In this document: piece by piece, positions 38,107-50,100 of the stretch
How the letters are laid out: each line of letters begins with the position of its first letter
Position numbering within the stretch: position 1 is the stretch's first letter
Source: Pocillopora verrucosa
Taxonomy: Eukaryota; Cnidaria; Anthozoa; Scleractinia; Pocilloporidae
Assembly: GCF_036669915.1 (NCBI RefSeq)
Contig: NC_089319.1
Coordinates: 22,042,065-22,106,064, forward strand
Length of the DNA stretch: 64,000 bases
Direction of reading: 5' to 3'
Notes under the pieces: model-generated
The model's database searches: none
Told to the model about the DNA's origin: nothing
The model's input: the letters and a program-made list of their open reading frames with translations, nothing else
Made by a program: the position numbers and the translations under genes

Positions 38107-41100
38107 AGAGCTTCTCATCCCACTGCTGATTCCTCCTAAAACCGTCCAGCATTGTTTTTCGCCAGGCATTTTTCCAGCTATTTCGCTCGTCCTTTCTTCC
38201 TTGGAATTTCAGTGGTACAGGCTAGTTTGTAAGGGACTTTGGAACAATTTCTGCCACATGGATTTAAATATGAAACACACCTTGTGTCAAGCTTGCGTAC
38301 CCTCAGATCTAGTCCCATCTTACAACTGTACAACTGAAGCAACTCTTTAGGAGTACTGGTAAATGGATTGGCGGGGTTGACTGGAGTAACAAGAGCGAAT
38401 AATCCAAACTGCTTCTTCTTGCCATTCAGTAGAGGCTTGATTTTTCCGTCAAATTTAAATGACTGTGTGATGATCGAAAAATAAGAACCACATTCACCCT
38501 TTCGCTCTTAAAATCTGATTCTTAATTCTACCCTATAACTGTTACACATTTCCTTGTCACTTAGTTATGAGAATTTGATGTTAAATCAAGGCAACAACCT
38601 CTACCCAATAAGTTTGGGTATTCTCATTATCTGTTTTCTGGATTAAGTATGGATATTATAGGGAGAAGTTTCATGTAAATCCCTTTTGAAGTTTGAGGGT
38701 TAACACAAAACAGGGTCTGGAACCAAGTTTAAGATTTGGCAATAACACCAACGATAAGAATTAATATTAAAAATACCTTTAACAACACTGAACCAATCAG
38801 AGCAAGCACATTTCTATCATCACTTCCCCCCGGTTATGCAAAGGATGGATAACACTAACCACTGAATAAATCTCTATCCAGTGGACAGCACAGTAGGCTT
38901 TGTTAACGCTTTTCCGCTGTATAGCGATTCATCCATCCAATACCATAATTTACCCCTCAAACAACCAAAGCCTGAGCTACTACTATTGAAGACTGAGCCT
39001 GAACGTAGTTGAGTTTGATTGACACTGTAAATGATTGCAGTCGTGCATGTCGCTTTTAAGGAGTGTTTTTTCTTAGAAAAGGTGTGAGAGGATAAAAAAA
39101 AAAAAAAAAACGGTGGTGTTTAAAGAAAGAAAACCTGTGATTGTGACTTTGGGATACTAAACTTCTAATGCCACGGAGGCATTACCGAAACTACAACTCG
39201 TGTGACAAGTTTTACCACAGCTTCGTGTTTTACTACTGTAACTACCTACCCTATAGTAGAATGGACTAACGTGGCTTGACTGTCTTCCTGCATGGCACTT
39301 GATGCTGCAGAAGCACAATTGAGGAATTGGTTGTTCTGGAAACAAAGATTGTTAAAGTTATATTTAGGCTCTTGAACTTTTGATGATTTTTTCTACAATA
39401 GACTAGGTTTCAAGAGTAATTTTCACTTCGGTGTTGAAAGTAAATCTGGGATGTTATGGTCATTTTTCAAATTCATTAAAAAATAAATAAAATTTTAAAA
39501 CTAGAAGTAATCACAGGTTACGGAGTGCGTTTGAGTTACCAGTTGACTTTAGAGTCTGGCGTGGTTGTTCGTGTAAGCTATTTTGTTAGGAAAGGCCTAA
39601 ACTCCTTATACAGTCAGTTAGAGATTGGTTCCCAAAAATTACTTTAACCCATTCACACCTAAGCGTAACACGTGCCTACGCAAAAGTTAAAATTTGGAGA
39701 AACAAACAGGTACACGGATCGGATTTCAAAGTAAATAAGCAAATTTGTCTGTGTGTGAAGATAATTTATGTTACATGGAATTATCTTTAACTAAAAAGCA
39801 AGACGAAAGTGATCGAGAAATAATTCGGGACGAAAGCTTTATTCAAAACAGTTCTTGATTTGCTGTTAGAAGCTAAAAACGTCCACATTGGTCACGTGTA
39901 AAAATAAACTTCTGTAAAATTACTGGTAAATTGAATACTGATAAAGACTGGAGAATTTCATACAGAGTTCAATGTTGATACCTTCCAATTCTTGACAATC
40001 AAGTCCTATTCCGTTTTCCAACTCGACAATTCTCTTCAAAAATAAAAAAAAGTAGAGATAAATGGGTCAGTTAGTTAAGTACAAAAACTTAGCGAAATAA
40101 AGTATTTATCGCAGGACAAACTTGCCGTTTGATATTTCACTATTTCAGGCTCTGTATGATAGCTTCCTTAAGTAAGCATGGAAAGAATAATTGAGCCCCC
40201 AGCCATCCCTCCCTTGCGTCTCAATCACTGACATGATCAAACTCAAGAACAAATAAGAGTACAATTTTTTTTTTAAAAAAAGTCAAAATCTTGTGCACAG
40301 TAGCTAAGTAATTACCGAGCAGGCAACCTAAAAGATGTGCACCAGTGAGGAGTAAGAAAGCTTCACATTAACCAAACCAACATTTAGTCTCCTAAGATGG
40401 TTGGGGGGTGAGCCCTTTGACTCCACTGATCTTAAAAGAAAATTCTCCCTTCTGGATGTCACCATTTCCTTGTAAAGTATACAAAATAATTTGGCATTGG
40501 ATCAAGATAACACCCTGCAGCTCATAAGCCTGCCTATTCTCATTACAAGCTCGCAGGATAGTGTGTTAAAATCACATTTGTTTGGGGGATTAATACATAA
40601 AATCTTTCAAACATTCAGCGTTACTACATTCTCCAAATTTAAATTTCATAGTATTGTCTGAAAAGAGAATCCTTTAAGATTGTTCAATGTAAATTGTTTG
40701 CTTTGTGAAAAGAAAACCTGGCCTGGTTGTTCAAAGGTTGGATAACGCTATCCACAGGATAAATCTCTATTCATTGAATAACACTATCCATCTTGCCATC
40801 ACTTATCCCCTGAATAGTGATTTGTCTGTTGGATAGCATTATCTGCCCTTTATACAACTGGGTCCTGATTAATGAGACAGATAACTCACAGCTCTTGCAG
40901 ACCGTCGTAAGCATCTTTCAAATCCTACAACATCTTCCTGGTGTACAAAATTGAGGAAATTCTGGTGCATCAAAAATGTCTGTTGAAAGAGGAATCATTT
41001 CATTTAGTCTTCAACAAAATAACAGCCCAGGCATAACTGGTAAGTCTTCATGGCTCCAGTGAACATCCACTGGTAGAGTTAATCTGACTTTGTTAAGTTA

Positions 41101-44100
41101 TTGCAACTTCCTAAAGAGTTGGGCTGGGTAGATTTCATGTTTGTAACCCTTGCATGGAGGCAAGATGTGGAGAGGGGGAGGAAACTCTCGCTACCTACTG
41201 GGGTGATGCTGATAAGAAATTCTAAAACAATAAACCTCACAAAATAGAGAGAAGTGTGTGTGACTCCTACTGAGCTAACCATCATCATCCTTCAAAGAGA
41301 CTTCAACCATCCCATCTCTCCTGCATCGGGGTTTTTCTGCTTCCCCCTTCACCTGAGCTAATAGGACACCCAAAAATGACAAAAAATTGCACCCTAATTA
41401 TCTTCATTTAGACTCTTTAATAATAGTATATGTATTTCTTCATTTCAAACCCCTTAAGCTGGAGCTTAACTCATTCTTAAAGCCTGGCCCTAGTTGCTTG
41501 AAGGGTGGTGAATGCTAAGATTTATTCATGGATAGCACAGAGTATTTTGTTACCACTACCTTACCCACTGGATAGTGATTTATCGGTTAGATGGCATTAT
41601 TGGTCCTACAAACACCTGGGCCCCTTTTTTTAAACTTTGCTTACTTATAAGGCCTGGTATCACAACCTTCCAAGGATAGTTTTGTTTTCTTGCACGAGTT
41701 TTTGTTTCATACTGTGTCTAATTTACCTTAACCCTTTAACTCCCATGAGTGACCATGACAGAATTTCTCCTTACAATATCAATACAACATCAACCAGATA
41801 AGTGATGAGAATAAAGAAAAATATCAAGTTTAGGATTAGTTTATCCAATACTAAATTCTCTGAACTAACATTACAATAATTGTATGGTTGACAGTAAGGG
41901 GAATTACAAATTTGATCTGGGAGTTGGAGGGTTAAGTGATCTTTTTGGGTTTTTTTTTTTTTTAATCATATACATCTTCTTCATTAGTTACCTGAGTGTA
42001 TCCAAGATATCTATAGACATTCTCTGACGCAAAGAAGACATCTCCTGAATCTGACAGAACCAGGAAAAAGGAATCCAAGGCCTGATGGTCATAGCAAGAT
42101 TAAAAAGATATTTAGCATCCTGCCAGACATTAATAACTCCATGCACCTACTTTAGAATCCTTGCAATTGGCTCGCAGCATTGCAAATTAAGTTCCTTCTT
42201 TATTTCCTGTTCTATTTTTCCAAGAGATATGATGGATTTACAACCCCAAACTTCTCTAGACACATTTACCACCCATATAAACGATTTTAATTGTATTCAT
42301 ATAAAACAAGAGAATATTTACAAGCTAGGCAACACAGGTGCAAACAGCTTTCAGTCTTAAACATGATCAATTGCGTACTATTCAAAAAAAGCTTTCATCA
42401 GTCAATTAGTGAAGAGCAACCATTTTCTTTCCAGGTTCAGCTGCAAAGTTTTGGTCAATCATTTGCTTTGAACAAAAATTTGTTTGCAAAGGCGAGTAAT
42501 GGTAAACCATGAAACCATGACAAAAGCAACCACCATCATGAAATGCAAAAATATGTAAATTAAGAACTTCATTTCAAACATGCATAGTCATGCTGCAAAA
42601 CATGAGTTTAGGTGCCTATGCATGTGAGTTTATCTGTCATTTAAGGCCAGCAATCAGGAACAAGTGTCTGGAGGCATCATCATGCTGATCATCTCAAAGC
42701 ATTTCCAGCTAATCGATAAGTAAAAAAAGACATCTTGTAAGATGTTTCTGGAAACAAATATCATCTGTGGTTATGTAAACTGCAACTGCAAAATGCCCTG
42801 CAGCAATTTGAAAATAAACTTGTTAAGAATACTTAAAACCTATAAAAAAGTCTCCAAATTTGTCCTATATTTATCACAAATTAGCAAATAACAAAAGACA
42901 AGTCACTCAAAAGTTTTCAGGGGCCTATTTTTAGAGTCTAGTTAAACAGTCGCACCTGGAAGCCATTTAGAGTGAAGTGAAATGTGCTAATGGTAAATTG
43001 TCCACATGAGCTACTTTAAGTAGATTTTAAAAAAAAGCGATCCTACTGTAACTGTCTATATGTCATAATCTTTAACACAGCTGACCAAAATTCACATGTC
43101 TATTAAAGGAAGTTGACAAAATGCATGAAAGGTCTCTTGCATGACGCAATTAACATAACAGACAATAAACTCTAGAAACTTCTTTAAATTTCAAATGTCA
43201 GACAGTGCATGATGTTTTCCTGTCTGAAACGCATCTTGATCTAATTATCCGTGAACTTGAACTTGAAAATCGCTGTTGGAAAACCGCTTCTTTTAGATTA
43301 TTCTTCAGTTTAAATTGAAATCTAGGTTAATCTCTTACGATTCCAATTTACGACGAGAAATTCTTATTTCCCTCAACAAATTTAGCGTTATGTTTCACTC
43401 TCATCCTGTAATCAATACTAATTCTCTTAATCCCATTGCTTGTCTGTTTTTCATGGCAAATTATGATTTTCCAAAAATAACTGACAAATTGACCACTTCA
43501 TGCACTCAGAGTATTTACAATGGGTAAAACGTTCACTTGAGTGACCGATTTGAATTTATCCTAATTTTGACTTCAATGAAGGTCAACTGGAATTTGCTTT
43601 TGATTCTTTAAATAGTAAAAATGCTTGATGATCATATATATACAAACCTAAACCAAACATTATTACAAAAATGTAATATGCTGGCTTGGCTCCTGGAGTA
43701 AGAACTGTCAAATTGGGGATCAGTTTCACTTTAAGAACAGAGATTCAGAGGAATTATAACAACACAAAAACATGTCATTATTTTCTCTTGCTTTCTGTAA
43801 CCTTTTTATCTTAGCCTTACACTAACCAGCAAGCTCTATTAGCCTCTAACTACAATATTTCATAATTCTCTCCTCAAGCAGCACACATTTCCCCCTAAAT
43901 TTTCTTGCAAGAAATGTACTAATATTGCATGGAGAACTTAAACATTGATCACTTCTACAAGTTTGAGGGTTAAGAGCTTCTTGCCTTCACAATGGGTGTG
44001 GATAATCAGCAGCGTTTGTCATTGTTACATGATATGTCTCAGGATATACCACACCCTTATGTTTGTGCACAAGACTATACACCACAAGGTGTAAGCTTGA

Positions 44101-47100
44101 GCTCTGTCTGAGATGGTGATGTGCTCTTACAAGAACAAGACACATGACTCAAATAGTGTTAGTCTTTCCAAGAGCATACAAACATATCAATGCAGATGAA
44201 ATGTCATGGAAACCCAGAAAAAATGCTGAGTGTGGATAACACGCGATGGGTAGCATCACAAACAGAGGGTGAGCCTTAGTGCAACTGAAATTGCAATCTA
44301 CTCTTCCAACAGTGGGATAGCATTAAGGTGCACTTTAATGCAACTGAAATTACAATATGCTCCCCCAGCAATGGGAGTTGGTCTTGTTTGGATACTCTGC
44401 CTTGCACCTTTCCTTAACCATTTACACCCTTGGTGACCAGCACCTAATTTCTCTTGCAAATTATACTGCTGAATCAATCATTATGACCACAAGAATGAAG
44501 ATAGTGATCACCAACCTACAAAGTTTTGATTGTTAAATGAATTTTCCATGTCAGTACCAAAGGAAATGTAAGGACAAGATTATGGATAATATAAACACTG
44601 ATTTTAGGTATAAAGGGCTAAGTACTCTTGGTTGAGCTTGCTACGTTTCAAATTAGCAAAAAAGATTTTTTTGGGGGCATGCAAGCCATTCAGATCTGTT
44701 GTGACCTTTGTGAATAATTAATCATGCATTTCAAAGTTCAGTACATGACAGACAAAAAGAAGAGCAATTTGTGAAGCAGCTGAGTACATGATATTTTGTG
44801 GTTTTTTTCCTGTTTCGTGAAAACCTCAATTAAGTTTACTACATATAAAGAAGACTTTTAAATATTAGTCTGGTAGAGAGAAATGCAGAACAAGTAGGAA
44901 GACACCAAGAAGGAATTAAAATGCCTAAAGATGGAAAAATTAAAAAATGATGAACTTGAAAATTTTGAACTACATTTTTTAACATAAACAACTCATGACA
45001 TGGTTTATTTCAGGAGTCTAATCAAAACCATTGCTAAAAATAAGGACTAATGTTTGCATGGTTTGTTGGGTTTGACCCTTGACTGTGGCAGCCTGACGGC
45101 TTGTTTTGAAGTCTTGCCAGGTTCAATTATTCACGGTGCATGTGGAGTTGAAAGTCTCCACATGCTCTTAAAAAAATGGAACTATTGACAAATACATTTG
45201 TTTCGCCAGATTTGTGTAGCATTTCAGTCACTTAATCTAACACCGCAACAACAGTGCATACACAGCTCATGCTTGATTTGTTTTGATCGATTAGATCCAC
45301 TTGTTTTGAATACAGAGTTGATTGGCAACCATGAATTTCAAATCAAGTCAACACCCTCCCATCAAAAAGGAACACAATGACTTTTGCTTCATGAGTTAAA
45401 CTCAGTGTAAACATACTAGCTTGAAATCAAATCCTAAGCTTTTTACATTGTTACAGAGGGAAATAGTCATATAAATAAGGGCAAAAATACCTTTGTGGAA
45501 AAAAAAAAAAGAAATTAAGGGCAGAAATAATTTATGTAAAAATTAAAGAGTATCTCGCATCAGGAGGTTAGAAACATTAATTTCTCTCTTCATCTAAATT
45601 TAGGTCCAATCACCAGCAAAAATATACCCATTCACATGTAAATTATCAGAAACAATGAAATATCACTAAAAACAACTAAAGGTTATGGCCGAGTGCTTCA
45701 TCATACAGTCTGTTATCGCGCCCTCTTAAACTTCTCTTTAAGCAATGAATATAAAACAATTGAACTTCATTAATTTTGGTACCAGCCGTTTTTCATTTTT
45801 CTTAATGTTAAAAACATGAGACAATATACAGCTTGATCATTCATCTTGGCAAATTTAATGGGAAGTACCTATCCATGTCAAGTGCCAATATATTTAATTC
45901 ATGTTAATGGGCAAACGTGAGATGAATAATGATTTTTTGGCCATGTTGATAACAAATTTTAAATTTTGAATTTTATGTATTTGAAAAATAAATCATGCAA
46001 ATAATTTTGACAAATAACTGAATTTTGAGGGTAGTTGATCTTTGTTATTTATCACATTCTTAATGTTTAAAAAGTTCTTCTCTAAACATACAAATGTGTC
46101 TAGTAATTAAACAAAGCTGTCACAATTTTATCTAAATGTTATCAAAAAAGGTAAAAGGAATTCAAAATATAATACAGGGCAGACAAAATATATATTATCC
46201 ATCATCAAAAAATTCCATAGAGCCAATAGTGTTTCTGATGGTTACCCACTTAATGAATCCAAGCAAATGAAGGGAAAGACAGAGTTTAAGAGAAATACAG
46301 CGGTAGATCTTTGAATCACAATCAACCCGCCACTGCCCATCAGAAGAGAGAGATAAAAATTCAAGAGGGACTCCTGATCCCACATGAACTTCTTGTAAAT
46401 TTTTTGAAGTGAAAAAAAAATTTATTGAATCTATTTGTTCAGCAGAGGCCACTTGGGGTTTAACTCCAGACACCCCATCCAATAATCATGATAGGGACAA
46501 TTCTGACTCTTCTCTGCTTAAGGAGCAGTAATTGAGGATGTTACATCCTAAGAGGAAAATATTGTCAACAAAGATGTTCTCGGTAGTAAAATGTGATGGA
46601 TACTGAAGCTCATGTTACATACAACAACTCATAAAACTGCCTATCTGCAAAAGAAAACTTCCATAGGTTTTCCTTGTTACCTCCACCATCAATTCATAGA
46701 TTGATAATTAATTGCCTGAGTAAGAATAACCTGAGGAAGACCAAATTGTGTTCCAAAAGGTAGAATAATTTTTCCTCACAAGACAAGGATGTGATCAGCT
46801 AATGCCGACATAAATCATGCTATCTCAATCATGAAGCTTGTAAAATGTGAAGTTACACAAAGTAGATGGCTTGAAATGCATAAGGGGGGCTATTTAACTC
46901 CAACAGCCCCAATGCGATAACATTACCAACCCTGAATCATCTCTGGATATGCATAACACCACCTACTAGCATTGTCAATGGCTTGTTATTTTAACTCCAT
47001 AACCACAGACAATAGGGACTTAAGAAAGTCCAAAGAGCAATGCTTAGGAAAACCTCGATAAAAAAAAACCCAAATGATTGCCATTCCTTTCTTTCTTTTT

Positions 47101-50100
47101 TATTCATTTTTTGAAGAATTTCATGAATGGTGCCCCATGAAATAACATTAAAACCTGCAACAAATCAAAAACACTTACCTCCAATGAAATATCACTGACA
47201 TTTATGTTCATCTCATCAAGTTTCTTGGTTATGTCATTTACAGATGCATCATCCACACGTCTCTTTCTTTTCCCTGAGAAGGAAAATAAACTTGGTTTTA
47301 CAAATAAGTTAAAGCTGCTTAAGGGAGTAGGTTCCTAAAGAAACTGTGATGCTGCAATGGTAGGAGAGTATAACAGGGTAATTTAGTATTATCAACAGAG
47401 TTGATATTATTAATTGGCCACCACAAAGAGTTTAAAAGCTGATGTTTCTAGCATAAGCCCTTCACCCTTTGCTCTGACAAAGGACTAAGCTTGAAATCTC
47501 AGCTTTTCAACTCTTTATGGTGGCCAATTTATGTTATCAACTCAGTTGATAATACTAAATTACCCAGTTAAGGATATGGTATACCACAGTTTTTTTTTGG
47601 CAATTTTTTTAAAATTTTTCAAGTCAAACTATTTTAAAAACAGATTCCAAGGACACAATTGGTAAAATATTGAAATGCACAGAAGTTTTTACCAAAAGAT
47701 ATTCATTCTTCAGTCTGCCAAAGTGTGAACAGCCAATTATGATATGACAGAAAATGCTTTCCATTGCATAAATCTCCTGATTTCAGTATCACATGTGAAT
47801 TTGATCAGATCTGATACCTGATTGCCTCACTTGAGATAGTATTACCTACATCACACTAAAACAAAACAAAAAATTGGCCAGAGAGCACATCTCTTAATCT
47901 TTCCATTGGTATATAAATGTAACTCATGGCTGTTACACTCCAAATAGCACATTGGCAATTTTTTCATAAAGGACACCTGGCAAGGTCTACGATATCTATA
48001 AGAACCTGAAATAAGCCAATACGAAATAATGTCAAACTGTCAACAGTGAGGTGATGCTGAAGAAGACTGAAAGATCTCCAGAATTTTTTAAAAAACATAC
48101 ATTTTAACATTTGGCAAAGAGTTATAGAGTGGGGAAGGGGATATTTGAGCCTGCCTCACTCCCCCCCTCTCTGCCTCTTCCTGACTGGACACAACTCCAT
48201 CTCAAAATGGTGACTATTATGTCAAGGTGCAGCTAATTATAGAAAAAATATTCATTACATCGTAATTGAGAGGTTGTGAATTTGCAACCATTATCACCAA
48301 TACAGAGTGATAGCCATGTCATGTGGTTTTCATGAGAATGCATCCTATTCCATGCTGTGCTTGAATTTGACTGTCACTGTGTCTTTCTTGGTTTACAGTG
48401 AACATGTACCTCATGAGTTACTAGTCAGGGAATAGTTTAGGCATTATTGTATCATTATAATTCCTCCATTTTCAGACATTCCTTCTTGTTGCAAACAACT
48501 TCCTGGCCATCAAGAGCTGCTTAATATGGAACTAAGAGGATTTCCATAGCATTTAGTCATGCTATTTCCGAAAGTAATTGATTAATCTTCACCAGTAATA
48601 ATCATAGGATGCAGCCAACAGCGATAAACAAGTACTTCAAGGATGCAGTTGAACTTACCAGACTGAAGATAATTTTGAGTTTGGAAATAGCTGACAGATA
48701 GTTTCAAAACTGTCAGTTTATCCAATTTTGATCTGGCATCTTCTGGCAGCGGGAGAAGACTGCCAAGCTCCTCCAAAGTTGCATTTATCTTTTCTCTGTG
48801 CCGCCTCGATGCACTCTGTGGAACTTTCATCCTGTGTTCACATACAATAATTTGAATTACACATAACATCCGATTAACCACAATTTAAAGAGTTTGCATC
48901 ACGCAAAAATAAAATAATTTTACTATTAAATGTCTAACATGTTACAATAGTGACTTTAGGGCACAATTTAATTTTGTTGACTGAAATGTCAAAGATCGGA
49001 ACTTGATGTATTATATAACATAACAAAAATAGAGTATATCATCGACTAATAATTATTGCACAGTTTGAGTTATTTTGAGTAGTTCTTGGCGGTACTATCC
49101 CATGGCTTGCAACACTAACTGCAATTACTACACACCCCTCACTGTCATTCTTTCAAATTTCTTAGCATGAAGCCATCTCAAAAACCATTTTTAATTTCAT
49201 TTAACATGGAACTTTAATTAAGTTAAAGGACTTCTAAGCTTAATGTGAGTTACTCATGCACAAAATAAAAACAAAAGTTCCACAAATACGTCTTTAATGC
49301 AGACATCTGTTAAAACTCCCAAGAATCAAAGGGCACAGTCCAGTATGACATTTAAAAAGGACAGAGAAAGAAAAAAAATTGAGTGATTAATAGACTTCAA
49401 AGTTCATTGGGTTATACTGAATACTCTTCAAGCAGGCAAGTTCAACAAAGATCCTTTTACCTCTAAAGACACAAAACAAGGCAGTTTAACAATCCAAGGA
49501 ATGAATAAAAACAATCAAAAGATGAGTAAGCATTTGAACTAGCTTAAAACTTTGACCAGAGCATCAATCTAAGCTGAAGTTATTCCAAGAATGTTTAATT
49601 CCCCAAACAAAGTATAGCTCTTCCATTCAGTTCTGACACTACACTACTGGCACCCCAAAATAATAGGTTAAACAAAATCTTGGTTTATATTTCTTTTGTG
49701 TGTATTTGTCTTTGATTTCAATTAGCAATGAGTTGCGTGACCATAACCACATTTATTAGAAATGTAAATTTAAAAAAATTAACACAATTGAGCAGTATGC
49801 TGCTATACAGAAATAACTTTGGTAAAAACAGAGCTAGGGAGAAACTTTCTTTATGGAAATAATCACTTGAGACTGTGGTTGACTATAAATTTAAGTTTGT
49901 ATGAAGAGAGACTGGCATGCACATGGCTCTTTTCTGAGTCAATAAAGTGCAACTTCAGAAGTATTGAAATTAATCCAGCTCCATTAGAACAGTTATCTTT
50001 CTTGGTATCTTTCCTCTAAAATTAACTGTCAGTTATATTCTTTTCCATGCGGCCACTTCTTAGTGATAATAACCACTATTGTTTAGTTGAGGCTCAAGAG

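Larger units (their letters stand above)
23772..43774. repeat. Right copy (B) of the ~20 kb duplicated block
   Basis: It starts at the first base after the N gap and ends where the left contig's terminal sequence (ACAACAAAAACATG) is matched, at 43774. The first ~6 kb shows dense 1-nt indels and substitutions relative to copy A; later parts are almost identical. It carries a frame-broken PIDD1-like copy and intact AHR exons 12-4, then continues without a break into AHR intron 3. Confidence 0.95.

Noticed and set aside
3748-43774. True tandem duplication creating paralogous PIDD1 and AHR genes
   Set aside because: Both block edges coincide with contig ends at a 100-N gap, and all MITE insertions are shared. 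An unmerged overlap is the simpler reading, though only read data can settle it.
46195-46482. 95-codon minus-strand ORF in AHR intron 3
   Set aside because: No family resemblance. AHR exons 3 and 4 already join in phase 0 without it, so it is not needed as an exon.
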